Positions 1-7,755 of a stretch of 64,000 nucleotides of DNA are shown here, in pieces. Origin of the DNA: Laterigemmans sp052161645 (GTDB lineage: Bacteria; Planctomycetota; Planctomycetia; Pirellulales; Pirellulaceae). Within the stretch, counting starts at the first letter, position 1. Each line of letters starts with the position of its first letter. A program made the translations under genes and the position numbers. The notes below the pieces were generated by a model. It searched no databases and was not told the DNA's origin. It saw only the letters and a list, made by a program, of their open reading frames with translations. The stretch lies in NCBI GenBank assembly GCA_052161645.1, contig CP197414.1; one strand, 5' to 3'.

Positions 1-21
1 CACACGGGCTCCACGGAAGGC

Positions 22-186
22 CTAGGTGCCGACGCGACGGCCAAAAATCAAGCTCAGCACGAACAGCACAATGAAGACGATTGCCAGAATTTGGGCCACG
101 CTCGCCAAAGCGCCTCCGATGCCTCCAAAGCCGAGGGCAGCGGCAATCAGTGCCAGCACAAAAAAGATGAGGGCGTAATAAAGCAT
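22..186 (-). CDS. DUF1328 family small membrane protein
   Basis: The 54-residue product is almost entirely hydrophobic. It starts MLYYALIFFVLALIAAALGF, has a glycine-rich turn (GFGGIGG), a second hydrophobic helix at about residues 29-48, and a short basic tail (GRRVGT). This is the architecture and length of the DUF1328/YtjA family of two-helix inner-membrane proteins, which have no established biochemical role. The start is the ATG at 184-186 and the stop is the TAG at 22-24. It is transcribed divergently from the lipoprotein hydrolase at 363. The 176-nt gap between them shows no convincing promoter. Confidence 0.85.
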   Translation of the reverse strand: MLYYALIFFVLALIAAALGFGGIGGALASVAQILAIVFIVLFVLSLIFGRRVGT

Positions 187-362
187 TTAAGATCTCGCTT
201 TGCAGTTTGTGAAAAAAATATCTCAACTAGCGGCTTTCCAGTGGTTTTCCACCTCTGCCCGTAGGAAGAGCAAACCCCGTGCCGCGATCTTGATCTCGAC
301 ACCCAGCGGCCAAATTTGATAAGCAGGTTTGAGAATGTCGACTCCGCACCCTCGCGAATCAA

Positions 363-2162
363 ATGGATGCTCCGATGAACCCTCATGACAGCCGACCCAC
401 ACGCTGGCCGGGTATCTGCCTGCTACTTTGCAGCGGTTTGTTGATTGGTTGCTCGAGCGAGTCCGCGAAGCAAAGCGAACATCCGGCGGAGGATCCCACA
501 GCAACCATGCTGCCCGCGGAAACCCCCGACAACGGGGCAACCGAATTACCCGCTCCGCTAGCCAACGATGAACCGAACCGACCTAGCGCTGGCAGCTACG
601 GCGGTAACGTCGGTATTGGTGATCTGACGGGCGATGATACCGGTAGCAGTGAAACAGCCAGTGGTGGCGGATATGCGATAGAGCCATATCGCGGAGAAGC
701 GGCCTCAGATGGTTTCGCCGACACACCACCACGAGTCGTGCGTTCGGGTTCTTCGATCATGGCACCGTCGGAGCAGCCGAGAGCCTTGACGCCAAAAAAA
801 GCCAGGACAAACAGCCTGAGCAGGCAACCGCAACGTGCGGAGGCGGCCAGCCCCAGTGATTTACCGAGCAACCCACCAAACGCTTTACCCGACGATGCGC
901 CCTTCGCAGGCTTGCCCACCGGCGCGACCTACTCTGCGGATGACGAATACGCCACGGTTGCCGTCTACTATGCCACCGACCGAGCGCCGGATGCCGTGCC
1001 GCTAGGGTCCTACGGCATGAGTGGCGAGCGAGCGCCCGTGTTGGCATTGATCGGATTCGGCAGCATCTGCTTTTTTGTCACCGTGTTCTCTTTATTTCGC
1101 GGGCGCAGCAAGCTGGGAGCTGCGGCAGGTTTAGCAGCCGGTGGCTGTGCCTTGATGGCAGTAACGATGGTCAGTCGTGGAGTCGCCAACATTGAAAAAA
1201 CTGGGGTGACCTACACGGCAGAGCGGGGCGTGCTCACGCAGGGCATCGCCGAAGTCACGGTCCCGGCGAGCCACGAGCGGGGCAAAGTCGAACGGCCCAG
1301 CATCTTGCGATTTGAGTTTGCTGAGGACCAGAGCAAGCATATCGTCATGACGAGCGCGACGGAATTAAATAACAATGATTTTTATCGTCGCATGCAAGCT
1401 AGTTTAAAAGAGACTTCCGAACGCGAGTTGATGGTCTTTATTCACGGTTACAATGTTGACTTTGAATCAGCCGTGAGAAGGACCGCGCAATTGGCCGTGG
1501 ATCTACCTTTTCGCGGCGTTCCGGTTTGTTATAGCTGGCCCAGTCAAGGCACGTTGCTGGGTTACAAAGTGGATGAAAACAACGTCGCCTGGACGGTCAG
1601 TCACCTGCGTGATTTCCTTACCGACTTGGCTGCCAGAAGCGGGGCCCGTTCCATCAACTTGGTTGCCCACAGCATGGGGAATCGTGCACTGACCGCGGCG
1701 CTGAGTGAAATCAGTTTAATCCGCGGTAATAACTCCCCGCCCCTGTTTGATCGCGTGGTATTGGCGGCTCCCGATATTGATGCCGACTACTTCCGCCGCG
1801 ACTTGGCGAATCGCGTCCTTAGCATGGCAGAGCAGGTTACGCTGTACGCTTCGTCGAATGACCGCGCCTTGATCGCATCCAAACAAGTCCATGGTTATCC
1901 GCGGGCCGGAGACGCGGGAGCCAATATCGTGGTTGTGCCGGGAATCGAAACCATTGATGTTTCGGGGATTGATTTATCACTGCTCGGACACAGCTATTAC
2001 GGCGATAGCCGAGCGATCCTCACCGACCTATTTGAATTGATGCACCAGCGCTTGCCCGCTAGCCAACGGCAGATGTTGATGCCGCAGCAAGCGGCCAGCT
2101 TGATTTATTGGCGGATCGTGGGCGGGGACATGGCAGCCGGTGCCAGTCCGCCAATCAGATAA
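363..2162 (+). CDS. DUF900-type alpha/beta hydrolase lipoprotein
   Basis: The 599-residue protein starts with a lipoprotein signal whose lipobox LLIGC puts the lipidated cysteine at residue 30. A second ATG at 375 is an alternative start. Residues 35-200 are low-complexity and Ser/Pro/Glu rich. Two hydrophobic helices follow at about 226-245 and 253-272. The C-terminal half is a DUF900 (COG4782) alpha/beta hydrolase: FIHGYNVDFESA begins the domain, the nucleophile elbow is AHSMGN with Ser437, a likely acid is the Asp in AAPDIDADYF, and a likely catalytic His lies in LGHSYYGD. The protein is probably exported, membrane-attached and esterase- or lipase-like. The substrate is unknown. Confidence 0.85.
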   Translation: MDAPMNPHDSRPTRWPGICLLLCSGLLIGCSSESAKQSEHPAEDPTATMLPAETPDNGATELPAPLANDEPNRPSAGSYGGNVGIGDLTGDDTGSSETASGGGYAIEPYRGEAASDGFADTPPRVVRSGSSIMAPSEQPRALTPKKARTNSLSRQPQRAEAASPSDLPSNPPNALPDDAPFAGLPTGATYSADDEYATVAVYYATDRAPDAVPLGSYGMSGERAPVLALIGFGSICFFVTVFSLFRGRSKLGAAAGLAAGGCALMAVTMVSRGVANIEKTGVTYTAERGVLTQGIAEVTVPASHERGKVERPSILRFEFAEDQSKHIVMTSATELNNNDFYRRMQASLKETSERELMVFIHGYNVDFESAVRRTAQLAVDLPFRGVPVCYSWPSQGTLLGYKVDENNVAWTVSHLRDFLTDLAARSGARSINLVAHSMGNRALTAALSEISLIRGNNSPPLFDRVVLAAPDIDADYFRRDLANRVLSMAEQVTLYASSNDRALIASKQVHGYPRAGDAGANIVVVPGIETIDVSGIDLSLLGHSYYGDSRAILTDLFELMHQRLPASQRQMLMPQQAASLIYWRIVGGDMAAGASPPIR

Positions 2163-2166
2163 GCTC

Positions 2167-2181
2167 GCCAATCAGATTGGC
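2167..2181. terminator. Small hairpin between convergent genes
   Basis: GCCAAT-CAG-ATTGGC is a perfect 6-bp stem with a 3-nt loop. It lies in the 54-nt gap between two convergent genes. There is no U-tract, so termination is inferred mainly from position. The left arm is also part of a short direct duplication (cgccaatcagat) that includes the end of the upstream gene. Confidence 0.3.
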
Positions 2182-2216
2182 TGCATAATTAGATAGGTTG
2201 AGTAATCGCGTGGCAC

Positions 2217-3284
2217 TTAAACTCCCCGCTGTCCTTCCGCGACAAATTGGCAATAGTCGGGGCGGTCGGCTGCGGTGTCATGACGTTTCGCCGCCAACAC
2301 CTGATTCTTGTACACTAAGAACACGCCTGGCATCTGAAAACCATCCCCCACCAGTTTGCCAACACCATGGCGGCCCAAGATAGCCGCTTTGAAACCTCGC
2401 CACCAAACTCGAGGCCCCAATAATTGCTGAAAACCGCCGCGATGCAGGTCGTAGGCCCGGTAAAGCAATTGCTGAGGATCACTGACGCGATGCACGTCGT
2501 CGACTCCATAAGCGGCAAAGAAACCTGCTTGCTCTTGATTATCTCCCATGTGGACCAGCACCGGCGTGACACCCTGGGACTCTAATTGCTGACGACTGCG
2601 GGCAAAGTCGCTGAGCGCTTCGCGGCAAAACGTGCAACCCGAATGCCTCAGGAACAAGAGCATCACGGGGCGTTGGGATGCAAGTGCGGCAAGCGTTACG
2701 TCATGTTGCGTGCGGAACCGCTGGTTGGCCTCAGGAATACTGAGTGCCTCGTTCGACACGTCTCCGGGAGCGGTGTGGTGGCGAAAAGCGGCGATCAAAA
2801 TTGCCGCAAACGGGATCCACCAGATAAGATCATTGGTGATCAGCGTCAGCCCCCAGCTCAGCGGCAACTGGGCTGTGTCGGCTGGGGCGGGCATGATCTG
2901 AGTTAACAGAAAACCGAGTGGCCCAAACAGTTTCCCCAACAGTCCAACCAGCACGATTGGCCAATGGCGATAAGGATCACTGGCGGCAATCGCGTAGCCA
3001 ATGCCATAGACCCCCACGATCATTCCCACGCATTGCCAGATCCCCGGGTACAAAGGAGCGGTCGCCCCAGTCCAAATGAACAGATCAAGCGGACGTAGCA
3101 CAACCCAACCGCCCCACAGCAGATTATAGCAGGCCGCCAAAATCAACACGTTGCGAGCCATCAGGTCGGATATCGCCTGCTGTGGCAGCGTTGATAACGC
3201 TTGTAATTGGTGATCGGATGGCGTGACAGCACCCACCGGGGAGCTGTTCGTGGGCGGTGGAGCGGCTGTCATGCTGGGTACCAT
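2217..3284 (-). CDS. Membrane-anchored SelL-related thioredoxin-fold redox protein
   Basis: The 355-residue protein has two parts. Residues 43-167 hold about four transmembrane helices, and residues 180-350 are a thioredoxin/peroxiredoxin-like domain with a CxxC centre, HSGCTFCREAL (Cys217, Cys220). The motif and following helix match the SelL-related redox family, in which the two positions may be selenocysteines. Here both codons specify cysteine. A membrane domain fused to a thiol-redox domain suggests electron transfer or disulfide chemistry at the cytoplasmic membrane. The gene lies 21 nt downstream of secA on the same strand, so the two are probably co-transcribed. Confidence 0.75.
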   Translation of the reverse strand: MVPSMTAAPPPTNSSPVGAVTPSDHQLQALSTLPQQAISDLMARNVLILAACYNLLWGGWVVLRPLDLFIWTGATAPLYPGIWQCVGMIVGVYGIGYAIAASDPYRHWPIVLVGLLGKLFGPLGFLLTQIMPAPADTAQLPLSWGLTLITNDLIWWIPFAAILIAAFRHHTAPGDVSNEALSIPEANQRFRTQHDVTLAALASQRPVMLLFLRHSGCTFCREALSDFARSRQQLESQGVTPVLVHMGDNQEQAGFFAAYGVDDVHRVSDPQQLLYRAYDLHRGGFQQLLGPRVWWRGFKAAILGRHGVGKLVGDGFQMPGVFLVYKNQVLAAKRHDTAADRPDYCQFVAEGQRGV

Positions 3285-3305
3285 CTTGCGAGGGCTAGAG
3301 GGCGA

Positions 3306-5441
3306 TCAATCGGGAGTATCCAAGTAGGGGTCTTGGCCGATTTCGCGTTGCAATTTCTTGCGTTCTTTTTCATGGTGCAACAACACCATACGATCTCGAA
3401 AATGCTTCCGCTCGACACGCATTTGCGCTTTGCGGAAGGAGCCCGCCATGCTGTGAAAGGGACCGTTTGAATTTTCCCCGAGCTGCTTTAGCTTGGCGGC
3501 CTTTTCAGGGCCAAAACCGTTCTTCAGGATATCATCGTCGAGTGACAAGTACTGACGATAAGAACCGCGGTCACCTTGGCGTCCGCAACGCCCGATTAGC
3601 TGGCGGTCAATCCGGGCGGCGTCGTGCAGCTCGGTGCAGATGACGTGCATCCCGCCAATCTGTTCGACTTCGGCCAGCAGTTTAACGTCGGTACCACGCC
3701 CCGCCATGTTGGTTGCGACGGTGACTTTGCCAGGCGTACCGGCCCGCGCCACAATCTCGGCTTCCTCGGCAACCTTATTGGCGTTCAGGACTTCATGCTC
3801 GATCCCTTCGGCGTCGAGCAGTTGAGAAAGCAACTCCGATTTATCGATCGACCGCGTCCCGATCAAGACGGGCCGACCCTGTTCGATCATCTCCTTGACC
3901 TCCGCCACGATCTCAACAAATTTTTCCTGCATCGTACCGAAGACTCGGTCGGACAATCGCACGCGGCGGGGAGGGCGATTAGTGGGAACGCGGATCACGG
4001 GGGTGCGGTAGATGCGACGCAGTTCGCGAGCACTGGTGGCGGCCGTACCGGTCATCCCGGCCAACTGCTTGTAACGCAGGAAGAGGTCCTGCACGGTGAT
4101 GCGAGCGGCTTGGCCGGTGGGTACGGAGATCGTGATATTCTCCTTTGCTTCAATCGCTTGATGAATCCCGTCGCGCCATTTTCGACCCTCGGCCAACCGA
4201 CCAGTAAACTCATCGACGATAACAATTTCGTCCCCTTGTTGACCGGGGCGAATCACGTATTGACGATCAAGCAGAAACTCTTTGTAAACCTTAATCGCCC
4301 GCTCGGTGTACTCGTACAGGTCGACCAAGCCCATGGTCCGCACCAAGTCCGATTTGGGCAGCGAACGGACGAGGCTGCGACCGCGACCGGTCAATTCATA
4401 TTTCTTCGTTTCATCATCGATTTCATAGTGCTCATCTTCTTCGTACTTGGGGGCGTTCTCCGCTGCCCAGTGGTATGTCTCCACAATTTGATCGCGAACG
4501 GTATCTTCAATTGAACCGATAATTAGGGGCGTACGGGCTTCGTCGATGAGAATGCTATCCGCTTCATCGACCAAACAGAAGTGCACGCCGCGCATCACTG
4601 GTTGGTCGCCACTGGTGGCAAATTGGGACTGCACATCGCCCAAGGAGTTGGAGCCAAGACGATTTTGAGCTCGGAGCAACAACCGGTCGCGGAGAAAATC
4701 AAAGCCGAACTCTTTCGCGGTGCCGTAGGTGACATCGCAGGCGTAGCTCTTCCGGCGACCGCCCTGGTCATCGGGAGTCTGAATCACACCAACCGAGCAA
4801 CCGAGGAACTCAAACAGCGGCCGCATCCACTCGGCATCCCGGTGAGCCAAGTAATCATTGACCGTTGCCAAATGGGCACCCTTGCCCACGAGGCTGTGCA
4901 AGTACAAAGGCAGGGTGGCGGTCAGCGTTTTACCTTCACCGGTCTGCATCTCGGCAATACAGCCCTCGAACAACGACATGCCGCCGACCAGCTGCACATC
5001 GTAATGCCGCATCCCCAGCGCTCGCCGCCCCGCCTCGCGAACCAACGCGTAACTTTCCGAAAGCAGCGACTTGAGCGACTCGCCAGATTTCGCGCGATAC
5101 CGCAGCGCCAAGCTACGTTTTCGCAAATCGGCGTCCGACTCATTCCGCAGCGTCGGTTCGATTTCCGTAATCTGCTGCAACCAACGCCGCCAACGGAGCA
5201 GACGCGGACGCATCCCGACCGACACCCACGTGCCGAATGCCAAGCCAACATCGTCACGGATCACGGCCAACGGATCAGCCGTCGTTAACTCATCAGCCAC
5301 GATATTTGCGGGGGGCAATTCAACGAGAGCCGGAGATTGCGCAGCAGAAGTCGACTGCTCCTCAGAGGGTCGTCCTCCGGCAGCCGTTTGGTTCACGCTG
5401 AGCGAAACAGGGGTACCTGGTTCGGTTTCTGGCGATGACAT
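3306..5441 (-). CDS. secA: Short SecA-type translocase ATPase lacking the C-terminal domains
   Basis: The 711-residue protein has a complete SecA motor. Walker A MQTGEGKT is at 165-172, DEAD at 292-295, the preprotein-binding domain at about 305-430, AGMTGTA at 461-467, NMAGRGTDVKLL at 578-589, and the arginine-finger region QLIGRCGRQGDRGS at 614-627. The helical scaffold helix begins (RKAQMRVERKHF, 670-681), but the chain ends about 30 residues later. The rest of the scaffold and wing domains and the zinc-binding tail are absent. Ordinary SecA has about 850-1000 residues or more. The next gene starts 21 nt after the stop, so no detached 3-prime part follows. It is either an accessory SecA2-like motor or a naturally compact SecA. 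The N-terminal 50 residues are low-complexity. Confidence 0.88.
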   Translation of the reverse strand: MSSPETEPGTPVSLSVNQTAAGGRPSEEQSTSAAQSPALVELPPANIVADELTTADPLAVIRDDVGLAFGTWVSVGMRPRLLRWRRWLQQITEIEPTLRNESDADLRKRSLALRYRAKSGESLKSLLSESYALVREAGRRALGMRHYDVQLVGGMSLFEGCIAEMQTGEGKTLTATLPLYLHSLVGKGAHLATVNDYLAHRDAEWMRPLFEFLGCSVGVIQTPDDQGGRRKSYACDVTYGTAKEFGFDFLRDRLLLRAQNRLGSNSLGDVQSQFATSGDQPVMRGVHFCLVDEADSILIDEARTPLIIGSIEDTVRDQIVETYHWAAENAPKYEEDEHYEIDDETKKYELTGRGRSLVRSLPKSDLVRTMGLVDLYEYTERAIKVYKEFLLDRQYVIRPGQQGDEIVIVDEFTGRLAEGRKWRDGIHQAIEAKENITISVPTGQAARITVQDLFLRYKQLAGMTGTAATSARELRRIYRTPVIRVPTNRPPRRVRLSDRVFGTMQEKFVEIVAEVKEMIEQGRPVLIGTRSIDKSELLSQLLDAEGIEHEVLNANKVAEEAEIVARAGTPGKVTVATNMAGRGTDVKLLAEVEQIGGMHVICTELHDAARIDRQLIGRCGRQGDRGSYRQYLSLDDDILKNGFGPEKAAKLKQLGENSNGPFHSMAGSFRKAQMRVERKHFRDRMVLLHHEKERKKLQREIGQDPYLDTPD

Positions 5442-5658
5442 CCAACATTTCCTGAATATTTCGAGGCAATCCGCAAGTTCTTCTCATGATATCGCCCAGC
5501 CACAAAATGGGCAGCCATTTTTCCTACGAAACCGAAGGAAGCTAGGGGGTTTGCGAAGACTTTTCCGAGCTTTCCGAGTCTTCTACAATTACCGGCCAAA
5601 GCGGTCGATCCTGTAAGGGCAGTTGTGCCAGCAAAACACGGATCGATAGGCCGTCATA

Positions 5659-7056
5659 ATGAAAAGCTCCATAACCACGGTGACTCTTGCCATGCTGCTC
5701 GTGGCAGCCGCGAGAGTCAATGCTCAAGATCGCGGGACCCCCAACCTTCACCCCCCTGGCGTTGATCAAGGATCAACCTTGGGAGATGGAGCGGTGGGCA
5801 TAGTCGGTGATCTAGACTTCGACAGTGAGATCACTCCCGCTGCAGCCATTGATGACGACTTTGTCGGTGACATGTCGTTCGTCGGGGATATTGCCTCGGA
5901 ACCTAGTTCCTTGCAAGCTCCGCAACCGATGCCCGTGTCGGAAATCGCTGACGCGGCCGCACACGACACCAGCTATACAGAAGCATACCCTGTATTTGCT
6001 AGTGGAACAACCAGCGGTTCCCGAGTCAGCAGCAGCCGAGCTCGTCCCAAAAAATGGTTCCGGGCGGAAACCCTGTTATGGTTTGCTGGCGAACGTGATT
6101 CACCGCCGCTGCTGACCACCGGACCAAACTTTGATAACCAGTTCGGTAACCCGATCGATAGCGGCTTCGCTCCTGGTTTTCGATTGGACTACGGACACTT
6201 CTTCGGTGACGGAACCATCGGCATCGGTGCCCGCGTTTGGGGTCTGTTCGGCGACGAGGAAGACTTTTCGGCCAGCAGCACGAGCTCGGCTAACACCATC
6301 GGTCGTCCCTTCTTCAACACTACGGCTCTCGGCGGTCCCGAGTTCCAGCAACTGTTGGTCTCCGGTCAACCCGGCAACGTCACGGGAGATTTTCGGGCGG
6401 TTTCCGAACTCGATTTGCTTGCTACCGAAGTGTACGGCCGTTTGAACTTCGATACCGGTTCTAACTACAGCATCGATCTGATTGGCGGTTTTAGCTCTTT
6501 CGCGATCGATGACAAATTGACACTCGAGAGCCGCTCGAATTCAAACAACTTCCAACTGCGTTCCTTCCGCGATTCCTACGATGCGGAGAATAGGTTCTAC
6601 GGCGGACAGTTGGGTATCGAAACGATGTTCAACCGTGGAAAATGGTCGTTGACGACCCTCTCCAAGGTCCACTTGGGGAACATGAACCAGCGGGTTCGGA
6701 TCGCGGGTTCGTCACGGAATGCAGTATTCCCTGACCCACCCGGGCCTGGTAATAACTTTGCCAACGGCTTCTATGTGCAAGGGCAACAAGGTCTGCACGA
6801 GCAAGATGAGTTCAGCTTCGCTCCCGAATTAGGCATCCAGCTTGGCTACTCACCTCGCAAGCAAGTGAACTTTACTGTCGGCTACTCGTTCATCTACTGG
6901 AACAACGTCGCTCTGGCGGGCAACCAAGTGAATCCAGTGCTCGACGGCACGCGGGTGCTCTCCGACCTGGCTGGTGCTCAATCGATTGGTTACACGATCG
7001 AGAACGATGGGTTTTGGTTGCAAGGTATCGACTTGGGTCTGACTTTCACCTACTAA
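5659..7056 (+). CDS. BBP7-family outer-membrane beta-barrel protein
   Basis: The 465-residue product begins with a Sec signal peptide (cleavage after about residue 22, RVNA-QD). A 100-residue low-complexity linker follows, then a domain opening with KKWFRAETLLWF, typical of the planctomycete BBP7 outer-membrane protein family. Alternating beta strands run to the end (GIGARVWGLFGD, QVNFTVGYSFIYWNNVALAG, LQGIDLGLTFTY), with a terminal aromatic residue as in outer-membrane barrels. It is probably a structural or pore protein of the outer membrane. It is divergent from secA and is followed by a clear intrinsic terminator. Confidence 0.82.
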   Translation: MKSSITTVTLAMLLVAAARVNAQDRGTPNLHPPGVDQGSTLGDGAVGIVGDLDFDSEITPAAAIDDDFVGDMSFVGDIASEPSSLQAPQPMPVSEIADAAAHDTSYTEAYPVFASGTTSGSRVSSSRARPKKWFRAETLLWFAGERDSPPLLTTGPNFDNQFGNPIDSGFAPGFRLDYGHFFGDGTIGIGARVWGLFGDEEDFSASSTSSANTIGRPFFNTTALGGPEFQQLLVSGQPGNVTGDFRAVSELDLLATEVYGRLNFDTGSNYSIDLIGGFSSFAIDDKLTLESRSNSNNFQLRSFRDSYDAENRFYGGQLGIETMFNRGKWSLTTLSKVHLGNMNQRVRIAGSSRNAVFPDPPGPGNNFANGFYVQGQQGLHEQDEFSFAPELGIQLGYSPRKQVNFTVGYSFIYWNNVALAGNQVNPVLDGTRVLSDLAGAQSIGYTIENDGFWLQGIDLGLTFTY

Positions 7057-7167
7057 GTGTTAGTTCATCGTCTGACTTTACAGCTAACAGTGGCTTTCAA
7101 TTAAATCCTAGCTTTCGCTGGACTGGCACAAAGACTGCGAACAGCGGCTTTTGAATGCGACAAACGA

Positions 7168-7209
7168 CAAGGGCGTGGTTTCTCCGGGGAGCCACGCCCT
7201 TGTTTTATT
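7168..7209 (+). terminator. Intrinsic terminator of the BBP7 gene
   Basis: CAAGGGCGTGG (7168-7178) pairs perfectly with CCACGCCCTTG (7192-7202) around a 13-nt loop, and TTTTATTT follows. It lies 112 nt after the BBP7 stop and just before the convergent DUF151 gene. Confidence 0.85.
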
Positions 7210-7223
7210 TCCCAACCAAACCT

Positions 7224-7631
7224 TTAAGGCTTCATAGCATCATCGAGCACATCTTCGGACACATAGATGGGCAATGGCGGTTGAAACGTCACTGCGACGG
7301 CGATCGCATCGGAGGGCCGCGAATCGATCTCGATCAACTCCCCATCGCGTTTCAGCCGTAATTTTGCAAAGTAAGTGTGTTCTCTCAGTTCCGAAATCAC
7401 CACCGAGTCGACTTCCGCGCCGAGTGATTCGGCGACGGTGACGACTAAATCGTGAGTCAGCGGGCGGGGAGGCTGATAGTTTTCTTTGACCCGACGGTCA
7501 ATGTTGGTAGCCTCAAAGATACCGATCAAGATCGGAAACTGACGATCACCGTCGATCTCACGCAGGTAGATCACCTGGTTCTCGCTGATTTCGCTGATGA
7601 TGATCCGCGCCAGTTGCATTTGCACGGGCAT
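7224..7631 (-). CDS. DUF151 bifunctional-nuclease-family protein
   Basis: The 135-residue protein matches the DUF151 (BFN) family from start to end: MQLARIIISEISENQVIYL, the core LPIGIFEA-like segment (ILIGIFEATNID), THDLVVTVAESLGAEVDSV, and the signature DSRPSDAIAVAV near residue 108. Family members include a plant and archaeal nuclease with combined RNase/DNase activity and many uncharacterised bacterial proteins. The frame is open to 7694, but homology begins near the ATG at 7629-7631, so that start is preferred. It may instead start at the ATG at 7619. Confidence 0.85.
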   Translation of the reverse strand: MPVQMQLARIIISEISENQVIYLREIDGDRQFPILIGIFEATNIDRRVKENYQPPRPLTHDLVVTVAESLGAEVDSVVISELREHTYFAKLRLKRDGELIEIDSRPSDAIAVAVTFQPPLPIYVSEDVLDDAMKP

Positions 7632-7755
7632 CTGTGTTCGCTCGCAAAGATTAGGAAGGGAGGCATCGCAGGCAATCGCCCGCGACCTCCCCAATTATAA
7701 CGCAAACCGCCCTCAGCTAAACGCCCCCCAGAAAATAGCTTTCCAGGTCGGTCGC

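Noticed and set aside
3624..4514. 296-codon open frame on the plus strand opposite secA
   Set aside because: It lies entirely antisense to a well-conserved gene, its translation has no recognisable domain, and long antisense frames are common at this base composition.
7124..7138. Sigma-54-like promoter TGGCACAAAGACTGC
   Set aside because: The match is fair, but the direction points to a terminator and the 3-prime end of a convergent gene, with no gene to drive.
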